From assembly GCF_002735705.1 (NCBI RefSeq), contig NZ_PDZL01000003.1:248001-312000 (forward strand): DNA of 64,000 nt. The letters are read 5' to 3'. Below are positions 1-8,264 of the stretch, in pieces; the stretch's first letter is position 1, and every line of letters starts with the position of its first letter. The notes beneath the pieces were generated by a model. The model ran no database searches and was not told the DNA's origin. It saw only the letters and a list, made by a program, of their open reading frames with translations. Position numbers and translations under genes: made by a program. Source of the stretch: Janthinobacterium sp. BJB426. Its GTDB lineage: Bacteria; Pseudomonadota; Gammaproteobacteria; Burkholderiales; Burkholderiaceae_D.

Positions 1-501
1 CACGGACTGCACCAGTGGCGCCATCCCGGCCTCGTTGAGGCGGGCAACCTCCATGAGCGACGCCGCCGTCTGCGTACCCAGCTCATGGCGCTGCTGCGCC
101 ATCAGTTCATGCAGCTGAACAAAAGATTGCTTGCCGGACTCGCCTTGCTGCACCAGCTGTCCCGACAACTTCTCCACCGAGTCGCGGTGGGCGGTCACCG
201 TGCCCTGTTCCAGCGTATTCTGGACCTGGTGCAGCATGGGTTGCAACGACAGGCGAATTTCGCGCGGCGTCTCTTCGGCCAGCGATTTGAGCGAGCGAAT
301 CTGCATGAGCGCGTCATCCGCACTCATATTGGTGCCCTGGATAATGGCCTGTAAATCTTCCAGCATCGATTCAAACTGGTTCAGCCGCTTGTCCAGCTCG
401 CGGACCGACTTCGTAACAGGCGCCAGCGGTTCCTGCATTACTTTTTGCAATAGTTCCTGAAATTCGTGTTCCTGGCGTGCGATATCGTGTTGATTGTTCA
501 T
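1..501 (-). CDS. Coiled-coil protein of the dynamin-like operon (partial, C-terminus beyond the window)
   Basis: The reading frame starts at ATG 501 (MNNQHDIARQEHEF) and stays open to base 1, giving 167 residues of a longer protein. The visible part is rich in Q, E, L and A with heptad-like spacing (QELLQKVMQ, LDKRLNQFESMLEDLQ, VEKLSGQLVQQ), so it looks like an extended coiled coil resembling the signalling stalk of chemotaxis-type proteins. There is no signal peptide or membrane segment in this part. It begins 29 bases after the stop of the preceding GTPase-type gene on the same strand, so it is probably its third operon member. I do not recognise the family. Confidence 0.75.
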   Translation of the reverse strand, partial: MNNQHDIARQEHEFQELLQKVMQEPLAPVTKSVRELDKRLNQFESMLEDLQAIIQGTNMSADDALMQIRSLKSLAEETPREIRLSLQPMLHQVQNTLEQGTVTAHRDSVEKLSGQLVQQGESGKQSFVQLHELMAQQRHELGTQTAASLMEVARLNEAGMAPLVQSV

Positions 502-530
502 GGCCTTGGTCAATATGAAGTAAAAGTGAA

Positions 531-2501
531 TTAAATGGCGGCGGGTTCGATGTGCAGCAGGACTTGCTTGCGTACGTCCACAAGCCGCACGGCAGCCAGC
601 AAGCCCAGAAAGGCGGTGACGCGGTTGCCGGCGGTGCAGATCGCCTGTCGCCGCTGTTCCAGCTCAGCGACATATTCCGCATCGAGCAGCGACGCAAAGC
701 GGCGGCTCTCCGCCAGGTCGTTTTCCATCCGCTGTTCAAACAGCTCGCGCGCCTGCGTGTGCTGTGCCAGTTTCTCCTCCAGCAGCTTGATCGGCGCGAT
801 GCCACCGTCGGCAAGCCGTTGAAAGTCGTCGCGTTTGTAGCGTTGCTCCTCCAGCTCCGCCAGCAGGCCTTCCCGCCAGGCGTGCGCGGCGGCCAGCCAG
901 CGTGTGCGGGCAAGCGCCTTGAGCTCTGCCTGGGCATCGTCAACACAGCGCTTGAAGGTCCTGATATCCCTGGCATAGTCGCTGCCCTCGCCGGTGCTCC
1001 AGTATTTGTCCACCCAGTAGGCATTGAGGGTGGAGAGGAAACTGCTGAACGCATCGTCCAGTATGTCGTCGCTGCCGCGGGCGCCATCCTGCAACGCCAC
1101 ACGGCGCCAGAACGACTGCGTGCCTGACATCCGTGCCGTGTCGGGATGGCTGGCCAGCAAGGCCTGCTTCATGGACGACTTCGCACGCCGGATCACGGCC
1201 TTGAAGCCGTCGACGCTTTCGTATGGATCGCCAGGCGCCGTCACAGCAAAAACAAAATGCCGCGCTATGTCTTTCGACAAAACCTCGTCCGTCAATGCTT
1301 CCTGCGACTGCTCCAGGCTGGCGCATTGTTTGCCGATATTCTCGGCCGCAAGTTGCGCCTGCCGTTGTTCGTCGTGCGCCCGCCCCAGTACCGCTTGCAG
1401 CGCCTCGCTCTCGGCGCCCAGCACTTCCTGGCGTTTTTTCTTCACCCTGGCAATCACCATGTGCGCATCGACGGCAACGCGCAGACGCGCCAATGGCGTG
1501 GTCGACGCCTGTATATCGCTCAGCAACTGCTGCTTGAGCGTCAACATCATCGGCTGTACCCGCGCATACAGAAGGGGCTCGGCTTCGCGGGCGTCGAGCC
1601 ACGACTGCCCGAACTCGAGCGGGAAAAAGTTCGCCGCGCGCTTGACATCGTCACTCAGCGGTATCGAACGTTCAATCTGTTCGACCAGGCGCCGCCGGTA
1701 CAGCGGCACTTCGGCCTCACCCGCATGCTCGCGCACCATGTCGCGCACCGACTGCGCCGTGAAGGAATAGGTGGTGACAATCCGAAATCGCCGCGGCGCG
1801 CTTTGCCAGTCCTCGATGCCCGGCAGCGTCAGGCCGCCCCCCTGCAGGAACGACAGGTCATCACCGCGCCCCACCAGCAGGATCAGGTCCGCCAGCGGCA
1901 CATATTTGCGGGCCATCGCATGCACATGCTCCTGCTCTGCCGCGTTTGCCGGTTTGTCGCCGGGAAGATCGAGCATGCGCACGCCCGACTGCGCGGCATC
2001 GGCATCAAAGCATTCCAGCGGGACGAACACGACGCATGGCGCATGTGCGACCAGTTGGCGCATTTCCATCGCCGTTCGCAGCCGGCCAAGTTCCGCCTCC
2101 ATGGCCAGGTCATCGTCGTACCATGCGGTGGCCGTGTCGTTGACTTTCAGTCCCCAGCGCTGATCCGGCGAACGGCGGTATTCCATCGTGGTGGCGGTGG
2201 CCGATTGCCCGGCCGCGCGTCCACCCCGCAAAACCCCCGCCACGCGCAGCATCTGCGTCGCCTGCACTCCCATCAACTCCATCAGCAAGGTGGTTTTGCC
2301 GACCTGGGTCTTGCCGAAAACGACCACGTAGGCTTCCGCCTGCTGATCCTTGCTGGCCAGGCGGTCACGGATTTCAGGGCTCAGCGATTCCGCAAAGCGT
2401 GTATATGCCCGGAAGGCCCAGTCCAGCCGCTCCTGGTCATGCTGTGCCCATGCCGCGCGCACGCCGGACGCTTGCGCCGGCGCCATGCTGCCCCGGCTCA
2501 C
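531..2501 (-). CDS. Dynamin-like P-loop GTPase-type protein (656 aa)
   Basis: A Walker A/G1 motif GKTQVGKT lies at residues 63-70, a T-rich switch around residues 102-106, and a good G3 motif DLPG at 178-181. The middle and C-terminal part is long, helical and charged, and it ends in a hydrophobic stretch (VTAFLGLLAAVRLV) that could touch membrane. This layout fits the bacterial dynamin-like superfamily. Start is GTG 2501, sharing a 4-base GTGA overlap with the stop of the upstream gene, so translation is coupled; an internal ATG at 2486 is an alternative. Pairs of unlike dynamin-type proteins are typical for this family and usually act together on membranes. The cellular function is unknown to me. 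Confidence 0.75.
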   Translation of the reverse strand: MSRGSMAPAQASGVRAAWAQHDQERLDWAFRAYTRFAESLSPEIRDRLASKDQQAEAYVVVFGKTQVGKTTLLMELMGVQATQMLRVAGVLRGGRAAGQSATATTMEYRRSPDQRWGLKVNDTATAWYDDDLAMEAELGRLRTAMEMRQLVAHAPCVVFVPLECFDADAAQSGVRMLDLPGDKPANAAEQEHVHAMARKYVPLADLILLVGRGDDLSFLQGGGLTLPGIEDWQSAPRRFRIVTTYSFTAQSVRDMVREHAGEAEVPLYRRRLVEQIERSIPLSDDVKRAANFFPLEFGQSWLDAREAEPLLYARVQPMMLTLKQQLLSDIQASTTPLARLRVAVDAHMVIARVKKKRQEVLGAESEALQAVLGRAHDEQRQAQLAAENIGKQCASLEQSQEALTDEVLSKDIARHFVFAVTAPGDPYESVDGFKAVIRRAKSSMKQALLASHPDTARMSGTQSFWRRVALQDGARGSDDILDDAFSSFLSTLNAYWVDKYWSTGEGSDYARDIRTFKRCVDDAQAELKALARTRWLAAAHAWREGLLAELEEQRYKRDDFQRLADGGIAPIKLLEEKLAQHTQARELFEQRMENDLAESRRFASLLDAEYVAELEQRRQAICTAGNRVTAFLGLLAAVRLVDVRKQVLLHIEPAAI

Positions 2502-4690
2502 GCGGCCGCATCCACTTGGAACAGCGCCATCGTATGCCCGGACCGGCTCAGTTCAAACAGCAGGTCACGCTGCAGCGAACGCACATCGGCCAGGGCCTTC
2601 GCCAGGCGGTCTTTTTCCATCAACGCTTCATCCAGGCGGTAACGCGCGCGCAATGACTGTTCCAGCCGGCCCCGCATCTGGCCCATCATCTGATTGAAAT
2701 GGTGGATGAAATGCTTGTGGTGGTGTGCTTGTATGCTCTGCAACATCGATTGCGACACGAGCCGCGCCTTCTCGTCATGGATGCGCGTGGCCTGCATGGC
2801 GGAATACGCCAGATATCCCACCGCCACCGCGCCGACCACGGCCGCGCCAACGCCGCCGATGGCGGCACCGGCCGCCGCCGTCCCGCCGGTGCCGCTGCCG
2901 GCAGCCGCGGCCGAGGCGCTGGCCGGATTGAACATGCTCATCAGAGCTGGGATCACGTCGACATCGCCATCGCTGAGCACATCGACGGCAAAGACGGTGG
3001 CAATGCTGCGCAAGACCGTCTTGCCCAAGGTCACGCCGTCGCCCAATTGCTGCACCGCCTTTTTCATCATGTCGGCTTGATCGGACTCCTCTGCCACCTT
3101 CAACTCCGGCGTCAGGCCCACCAGCGCTGGCATCATGCTGGCCAGCCGCGCATATTCCAGCGTCAGGGCCGGCAAGAGCTTGATCGCGCTGACGACATCC
3201 TTGGTCACCAGCTGGGCCTGCCCTTCCGGCGCCCCCTTCACACCCAGAATCACCCGCAGATTTTTCTGATCGTCCTCGTCCGGACGCTGCCAGGCAAGCA
3301 CTTGCTGCTTTGCATCGACATAGCCCAGTTTTTGCATCGGTGTCGCATCGCTTCCGTGCGCGATAGCGAGGACTTGCTGACCCTGCTCACCGCGCAGTTT
3401 CTTCTGCGTCAGCCCGCCGATCATGACGGTGTGCTTTTCCAGCACGTCGGCCTGGCCACCCCACGATGCGCTCACGCTCTGCGCTATGTGCTGGTGACTT
3501 TGCGTGGCCGTTCTGGCGAAGTCCTTGATTTTGTTGACCACACCTTCGTGATCGCTGATCAAGCTGCCTTCGAGCGTCTTCCAGGCCGCACCCAGATGCG
3601 CTTGCAGCAGGTGGTCGACGCCTTCCAGATAGTCCTCGCGCAAACTATCCCTGGCCTCGTCGAATGCCTCCAGATAGCTGCGCACTGCCTGCAAGCCTTC
3701 ATTGCCGCTCTCGCGCTCATGAAAGAGCAGCTTGGTTTTATTGTGCACCAGTCCCAGGACCGAGGTCAGGTCACGGCTCAGCACCCCGGCCAGACGGCTC
3801 AGTTGCGCCTTGCGGTCGCCGCCGCCCGAGCAGGACAGGTCCTGGATCGCCTTGGCCAATGGCTTCAGCCATACTTCACGGTAGTCCGGGTCATCCGCGC
3901 CAACGCAAATGATTCTTGTCTCGACCAAGTCGGCTGGCACCTTGAACACATGGGCCGCCGTATCGCGCAACGCCTGCAGGCGCTCCGGCTTGCCGCGGGC
4001 GGCTTCCGTTTTACTGATGACCACCAGGGTTTGCGCGCCGCCCAGTTCGCCTTGCAGCATGTCGGTGACGATGTCGACCTGCTGCTGGTTGGCCATGCGC
4101 GTCTCGTCCGTGACGACGATGCAGCCGACCGCCCCGACAAGGGCCTGGCGCATCAGCTCCTGCCATGATTTATTCTCGCGGTCCTGCGTCTCGTAGCCAG
4201 GCAGCAGCAGCCAGGCCTGGTTCGCCCGGTTGAAATAGCGCTGCGGCACCTTCAGTACGGGCAGCAGCACATCCATTTCCGGGTCGCATACGGCTTTCTG
4301 GAAGGCGGCGACATCGACGTCGTCCTCTACCAGCACGTATTGCCCGCCCTGCTTGCGCAGGCAGCGCAGCGCGCCCTGCACTTCGGTGTGCGACGCATCT
4401 TCCAGCACCAGCACGGGCAGTTTTTCGCCGCGGCCTTCGTTGGGCTGCAGCCATTGCGCCGCCTCGCCATCCAGCGCATACAGCGAGCGCAGCAGCGTAG
4501 TTTTTCCCGCCCCTTGTGAGCCGCCGATCGCCAGGATCGACGTCGTGCCCAGCACTTCGGCAAGCAACAGGCGGCGCATGATCAGCGGCATGTCCGTGCG
4601 CAGGCGCTCGTCGTTAATCAACTGACTGGCGCCATGCAATTCGCGTAAGGCGGCGTTCAAATCTTGCAGCAAAATTTCAGGAGAATGCAT
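2498..4690 (-). CDS. Second dynamin-like P-loop protein with membrane-hairpin-like segment (730 aa)
   Basis: Walker A GSQGAGKT is at residues 57-64. The G4-like motif VVISKTE follows in the middle of the domain. The G3 position reads LLPGYE, lacking the usual Asp, so catalysis may be weak or ATP/GTP use atypical. After a long helical region comes a Gly/Ala-rich hydrophobic stretch (about residues 605-645, GAAIGGVGAAVVGAVAVGYL) that resembles the membrane-inserting paddle of dynamin-like proteins, then a His-rich segment (HHHKHFIHH) and a C-terminal helix. It is the first gene of the operon and overlaps the next by four bases. The upstream 290 bases to the LysR gene hold its promoter, which I could not define. 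Confidence 0.75.
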   Translation of the reverse strand: MHSPEILLQDLNAALRELHGASQLINDERLRTDMPLIMRRLLLAEVLGTTSILAIGGSQGAGKTTLLRSLYALDGEAAQWLQPNEGRGEKLPVLVLEDASHTEVQGALRCLRKQGGQYVLVEDDVDVAAFQKAVCDPEMDVLLPVLKVPQRYFNRANQAWLLLPGYETQDRENKSWQELMRQALVGAVGCIVVTDETRMANQQQVDIVTDMLQGELGGAQTLVVISKTEAARGKPERLQALRDTAAHVFKVPADLVETRIICVGADDPDYREVWLKPLAKAIQDLSCSGGGDRKAQLSRLAGVLSRDLTSVLGLVHNKTKLLFHERESGNEGLQAVRSYLEAFDEARDSLREDYLEGVDHLLQAHLGAAWKTLEGSLISDHEGVVNKIKDFARTATQSHQHIAQSVSASWGGQADVLEKHTVMIGGLTQKKLRGEQGQQVLAIAHGSDATPMQKLGYVDAKQQVLAWQRPDEDDQKNLRVILGVKGAPEGQAQLVTKDVVSAIKLLPALTLEYARLASMMPALVGLTPELKVAEESDQADMMKKAVQQLGDGVTLGKTVLRSIATVFAVDVLSDGDVDVIPALMSMFNPASASAAAAGSGTGGTAAAGAAIGGVGAAVVGAVAVGYLAYSAMQATRIHDEKARLVSQSMLQSIQAHHHKHFIHHFNQMMGQMRGRLEQSLRARYRLDEALMEKDRLAKALADVRSLQRDLLFELSRSGHTMALFQVDAAA

Positions 4691-4980
4691 CGTGAGGACT
4701 TTCTATCGACAACGGTTTAAACAACTGCGCTCCAGGCGATGTCGATCCCATGCCTATAGTCGTGCGGCAAGCGCATGCGGCAATTCGTGGATGGGGTCTG
4801 TCAGGGATGGACGGCACAGACAAAAACTTTCTTTTCAGAATGTTTTCATCTTACACAAGCATAGCGACAGATCGTGTCGCTACCACCCGCCATATCATGT
4901 TATTTGTGAAAAGAAAGTATATTTACAACAACGCGGCGGCTAGCCCAGGCTGCGCTGACGACAAGAGCCATCGCCATGCA

Positions 4981-5904
4981 TTAATCGGGCCGTATCTGCG
5001 TGGCGAAATCGCGCTGGCGGAATTGCTCCAGCAGGAAATCAACGAAGACGCGCGTCTTCGCGGGCAGGAGCTTCTTGCTCGGATAGTACACGGACAAGGG
5101 GCCGGAATCAGCATGCCAGCCGGGCAGCAAGCGGACCAGGGCGCCGCTGCGCAAATGGGCCAGCGCGTGCGGCATGGGTAGCAGCGCCACGCCGACGCCG
5201 AGGATGGCTGCCTGCGCCATCGCTTCCGGGTCGTCGAAGATGGCGCGCGGGCGGCATTCGGCCACGCCTTCGCCGCCGGATCCGTCGCGCAATATCCAGC
5301 TGCGCAATCTGCCGCTGCCAGCCGAGCGGCGCGCCACGCCGTCGAAGTGCGCCAGGTCCGACGGATGCGCGGGCATGGCCTTGCCCTGCATGAAGGCGGG
5401 CGACGCCGTGGCGACGATGTGGGCGTGGCCCAGTTCCCGCGCCACCACGCCCGGCGTCAGTTCGATGCCGCCGCCGATGGCGACATCGAACCCTTCGCCG
5501 ATCAAGTCCACTTGCCGGTTGTCGAAATGGCAGTCGGGGATGACGCCAGGATAGCGCGCAATGAATTCGCCCAGCAAGGGCACCACGTAGCTGCGACCGA
5601 ACGATGGCGCCATGCTGATTTTCAGTATGCCGGCCGGCTGGCCGCCCTCTTCCGCCACGCCGGCGATCGCTTCGCGCAAGGTGGACAGGGCGCCGCCGAT
5701 CTGCTGCAGGAAGCGCTCGCCCCCTTCCGTCAGGGTCAGGCGGCGCGTGCTGCGCTGGAACAGCCGCAATCCCAGGCTCGCTTCCAGCCGCGCCACGTTC
5801 TTGCTGACGGCGGCCGGCGTCAGCCCCAGGCGGCGCGCGGCCGCCGAAAAGCTGCCCAGCTCGGCAGACAGCACGAATGATTGCAAGTGATTGAGGGCTT
5901 CCAT
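4981..5904 (-). CDS. LysR family transcriptional regulator
   Basis: A 307-residue protein with the N-terminal winged helix-turn-helix of LysR regulators (LQSFVLSAELGSFSAAARRLGLTPAAVSKNVARLE, residues 7-41, shown here only as landmarks LQSF, SFSAAARRLG and VARLE) followed by a periplasmic-binding-like effector domain (ILKISMAPSFGRSYV, VAIGGG, VALLPM). It belongs to the CrgA/DmlR-like branch. It is transcribed divergently from the SDR gene at 6028, with 123 bases between, the usual arrangement in which the regulator controls the neighbouring enzyme and itself. The inducer cannot be told from sequence. Confidence 0.93.
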   Translation of the reverse strand: MEALNHLQSFVLSAELGSFSAAARRLGLTPAAVSKNVARLEASLGLRLFQRSTRRLTLTEGGERFLQQIGGALSTLREAIAGVAEEGGQPAGILKISMAPSFGRSYVVPLLGEFIARYPGVIPDCHFDNRQVDLIGEGFDVAIGGGIELTPGVVARELGHAHIVATASPAFMQGKAMPAHPSDLAHFDGVARRSAGSGRLRSWILRDGSGGEGVAECRPRAIFDDPEAMAQAAILGVGVALLPMPHALAHLRSGALVRLLPGWHADSGPLSVYYPSKKLLPAKTRVFVDFLLEQFRQRDFATQIRPD

Positions 5905-6027
5905 ACGCCCATTCTACCCGCTCACTTGATACTAATGGTTGAAAGTGATTGTAGGGATTGATGGCTAGCGCGGCAGGAATGAAAGGCAGATACTGAATTC
6001 CTCGACTCCTCACACAGAAAGCACATC

Positions 6028-6795
6028 ATGCAAACCCCAGCCACCACCAGCACCTCTTTACCACTGCAAGACAAGATCGCGTTTGTGACGGGCGGCTCGC
6101 GCGGCATCGGCGCCGCCATCGTGCGCCGCCTTGCCAGCCAGGGCGCCAACGTCGTCTTCACGTATCAAAGTTCCGCCGCCGAAGCGCAGGCGCTGGCCGC
6201 CAAAGTCGAAGCGGCAGGCGGCAAGGCTCTGGGCGTGCAAGCCGATGCGGCCGACGCCAGCGCCCTGACGGCCGCCATCGACAAGGTGGCGGCGCAGTTC
6301 GGCCGTGTCGATATCCTCGTCAACAATGCGGGCGTGTTCCTGCCCGGCGCCATCGACGATTTTTCGCTGGCAGACTTCGACAAGACCTTGAACGTCAACG
6401 TGCGCGCCGTGTTCGTCGCCATCAAGGCGGCCGTGGCGCACATGCAGACGGGCGGGCGCATCATCAACATCGGCAGCACGAATGCGCACCGCATGCCGTT
6501 CGGCGGCGCGGCTGCCTATGCCATGAGCAAATCGGCGCTGAGCGGCCTGACGCAAGGCCTGTCGCGCGACCTGGGACCGCGCGGCATCACCATCAACAAC
6601 GTGGAACCTGGCCCCGTCGCCACGGACATGAACCCGCCGACGGGCGACTTCGCCGACCTGATGCACGGCCTGATGGCCCTGCCCCGCCATGGCACGGCCG
6701 ATGAAATCGCCGGCATGGTGGCCTACCTGGCCAGCACGGAAGCGGCTTTCGTCACGGGCGCCGGACTGAAGATCGATGGCGGTTTTGCCGCCTGA
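6028..6795 (+). CDS. SDR family oxidoreductase (3-oxoacyl-ACP reductase-like)
   Basis: A 255-residue classical short-chain dehydrogenase. It has the NAD(P)-binding motif TGGSRGIG near residues 20-27, the NNAG motif (LVNNAGVF), the catalytic Ser in INIGSTNAH, the YxxxK pair (YAMSKSAL), and a C-terminal GAGLKIDGG typical of FabG-like enzymes. TGGSRGIG with downstream FTYQSS suggests NADPH preference. It is divergent from the LysR gene and probably regulated by it. Its 3' end overlaps that of the convergent reductase gene by 73 bases. The substrate is unknown; FabG-like quinone or aldehyde reductases are close alternatives. Confidence 0.92.
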   Translation: MQTPATTSTSLPLQDKIAFVTGGSRGIGAAIVRRLASQGANVVFTYQSSAAEAQALAAKVEAAGGKALGVQADAADASALTAAIDKVAAQFGRVDILVNNAGVFLPGAIDDFSLADFDKTLNVNVRAVFVAIKAAVAHMQTGGRIINIGSTNAHRMPFGGAAAYAMSKSALSGLTQGLSRDLGPRGITINNVEPGPVATDMNPPTGDFADLMHGLMALPRHGTADEIAGMVAYLASTEAAFVTGAGLKIDGGFAA

Positions 6796-7712
6796 TCCAG
6801 CCCGAACATCAGCGAACGGTGCGCCGCCACGCCTGCCATGGCGCCATCGGCCACCGCGAACGCCACGCTGCCCGCCATGCGGCCCGCGTCGCCGCAGCAA
6901 AACACGCCAGGCACGCTGCTGGCCTTTTGCTCGTCGGTGCGCACGAACGGTCCCATGGGTCCCTCTTCCAGCAAGCAGCCCAATTCGCCGGCGAGGGAAC
7001 TGGCCAGGCGGGTGCGGGTCGCCACGAACAGGCCGGCCATCGCGTGGCGGCTGCCGTCGGCCGTAACTACGTCGGCCACGCCGTCGATCCGTGCTACGGG
7101 CGTGCGCACCAGCTTAACGCCGCGCGCATCGAGCTGCGCCAGCTGCGCCGCATCGGGCTCGAACGCGCCATTCAGGAAAAAAGTGACCGTGCCCCAGTCG
7201 GGCAGCATCAGGGCGTGATGCATGGACAGCGGGCCGGTGGCCAGCACGCCGATAGCGCCCTGCTCCAGTTCATAGCCGTGGCAGTACGGGCAGTGAAAGA
7301 CGCTGCCGCCCCAGCGCTCGGCCAGACCATCGACGGGCGGCAGTTCGTCGATCACGCCGGTGGCCAGCACGAGGCGGCGGCCGTGGACGACATGGCCGTC
7401 CGCCAGGGTCACGTCGAAACCATCTCCATCACCGCTCGCCACCGCTTGCACGGCCGTGCCGTCCAGCCATGTGACGCTGGCATACGCCATCAACTGCGCC
7501 TTGCCTTCGGCCGCGATGGCGGCCGTCCCGCTGCCGTCCTGAGTCAGGAAACCGTGGGAATGGCTGGCGTAGCGGTTGCGGCGCCGGCCGCCGTCGATCA
7601 CCAGCACACGTCGGCGGGCGCGCGCCAGTTGCGTGGCGGCGGACAGGCCCGCGTAGCTGCCGCCGACGATGATGGCATCGAACGGAATGCCAGGCGATTC
7701 AGGAATGTGCAT
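6723..7712 (-). CDS. NAD(P)/FAD-dependent oxidoreductase, thioredoxin reductase-like
   Basis: A 329-residue flavoprotein with FAD motif IIVGGSYAGLSAA (residues 14-26), a second dinucleotide region, and redox-active CPYC at residues 141-144, so it resembles bacterial thioredoxin reductases of the two-domain type. I chose ATG 7712 because AAAGGAGC sits just upstream and the FAD motif begins at the expected distance; longer in-frame starts lack this. The C-terminal 25 or so residues overlap the 3' end of the convergent SDR gene. It follows the Rrf2 gene with a 14-base overlap, so both are one transcript. No dedicated thioredoxin gene is adjacent. Confidence 0.88.
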   Translation of the reverse strand: MHIPESPGIPFDAIIVGGSYAGLSAATQLARARRRVLVIDGGRRRNRYASHSHGFLTQDGSGTAAIAAEGKAQLMAYASVTWLDGTAVQAVASGDGDGFDVTLADGHVVHGRRLVLATGVIDELPPVDGLAERWGGSVFHCPYCHGYELEQGAIGVLATGPLSMHHALMLPDWGTVTFFLNGAFEPDAAQLAQLDARGVKLVRTPVARIDGVADVVTADGSRHAMAGLFVATRTRLASSLAGELGCLLEEGPMGPFVRTDEQKASSVPGVFCCGDAGRMAGSVAFAVADGAMAGVAAHRSLMFGLDQAAKPPSIFSPAPVTKAASVLAR

Positions 7713-8151
7713 GCGGTGCTCCTTTGTGGGTGGCGTATTGTTGGCTGAAACGGTCAGCCAGGTCGGCCAGGGTGACGGCGCCAAAACGCTGGATCAGCAG
7801 CGCCTCGGCTTCGTCAAAGGCGCCGGCCAGCGACTGGTTGACCACTTGCTCGACCAGGCAGCCCGGCTGGTCGACGCGGTTGCCCATGGCGAAGATGGTG
7901 GGCGACCCCACGGCTACGTAAATGTCTTGCAGGGTCACCCGGTGCAGGTCGCAGACGATGCGCCAGCCGCCGCCATGGCCCTTGATGGACGCCACGTAGC
8001 CGCGCTCGCGCAAGCCGGCCATCACGCGCCGCACCAGCACGGGGTTGGTGTCCAGGTAGCCGGAGAGTTCCTCGGACGTCATCGGGCGTCCCGCGTGGGC
8101 CATGTGCAGCAGCACATGGAGGATCGATGATAGTTTGCTGTCGCGTCTCAT
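7699..8151 (-). CDS. Rrf2 family transcriptional regulator
   Basis: A 150-residue protein starting at ATG 8151 (MRRDSKLSSILHVLLHMA). It has the Rrf2 winged helix (ELSGYLDTNPVLVRRVMAGLRERGYV), then GHGGGWRI, the Rrf2 wing signature, and the LQDIYVAVG segment. It has only two cysteines (in RIVCDLH and PGCLVEQ) and not the three-Cys cluster of IscR/NsrR, so it probably does not carry their iron-sulphur cluster and fits the YwnA/CymR-like branch. It overlaps the reductase gene it precedes, implying control of that gene and of itself. Confidence 0.88.
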   Translation of the reverse strand: MRRDSKLSSILHVLLHMAHAGRPMTSEELSGYLDTNPVLVRRVMAGLRERGYVASIKGHGGGWRIVCDLHRVTLQDIYVAVGSPTIFAMGNRVDQPGCLVEQVVNQSLAGAFDEAEALLIQRFGAVTLADLADRFSQQYATHKGAPHAHS

Positions 8152-8180
8152 GTAACTAATGATAGTACATAATCTATGCA
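8152..8180 (-). promoter_or_regulatory. Candidate Rrf2 operator/promoter region
   Basis: The AT-rich stretch just upstream of the Rrf2 start reads GTAACTAATGATAGTAC, an imperfect inverted repeat (GTA-CTA arms against TAG-TAC with one extra base). Its place directly before the autoregulated gene makes it a candidate binding site. The symmetry is weak. Confidence 0.3.
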
Positions 8181-8210
8181 GATGCAATTGAGTTGCGATT
8201 TTTGCGGCAT

Positions 8211-8241
8211 AAAAAAAGGGCCAGACTTTGCGGTCTGGCCC
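8211..8241 (-). terminator. Rho-independent terminator of the dehydrogenase operon
   Basis: A perfect 9 bp stem (GGGCCAGAC at 8218-8226 against GTCTGGCCC at 8233-8241, loop of six) is followed on the minus strand by seven T residues (8211-8217). It lies 24 bases after the stop of the cytochrome c gene and ends the operon that runs from 13001. Confidence 0.92.
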
Positions 8242-8264
8242 CAGCTTATGCGATCAATTCACGC

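Noticed and set aside
371-1102. Long open frames opposite or shifted to the GTPase genes
   Set aside because: They are composition-driven frames inside the two GTPase genes; their products are Arg/Ala/Pro-rich with no domains.
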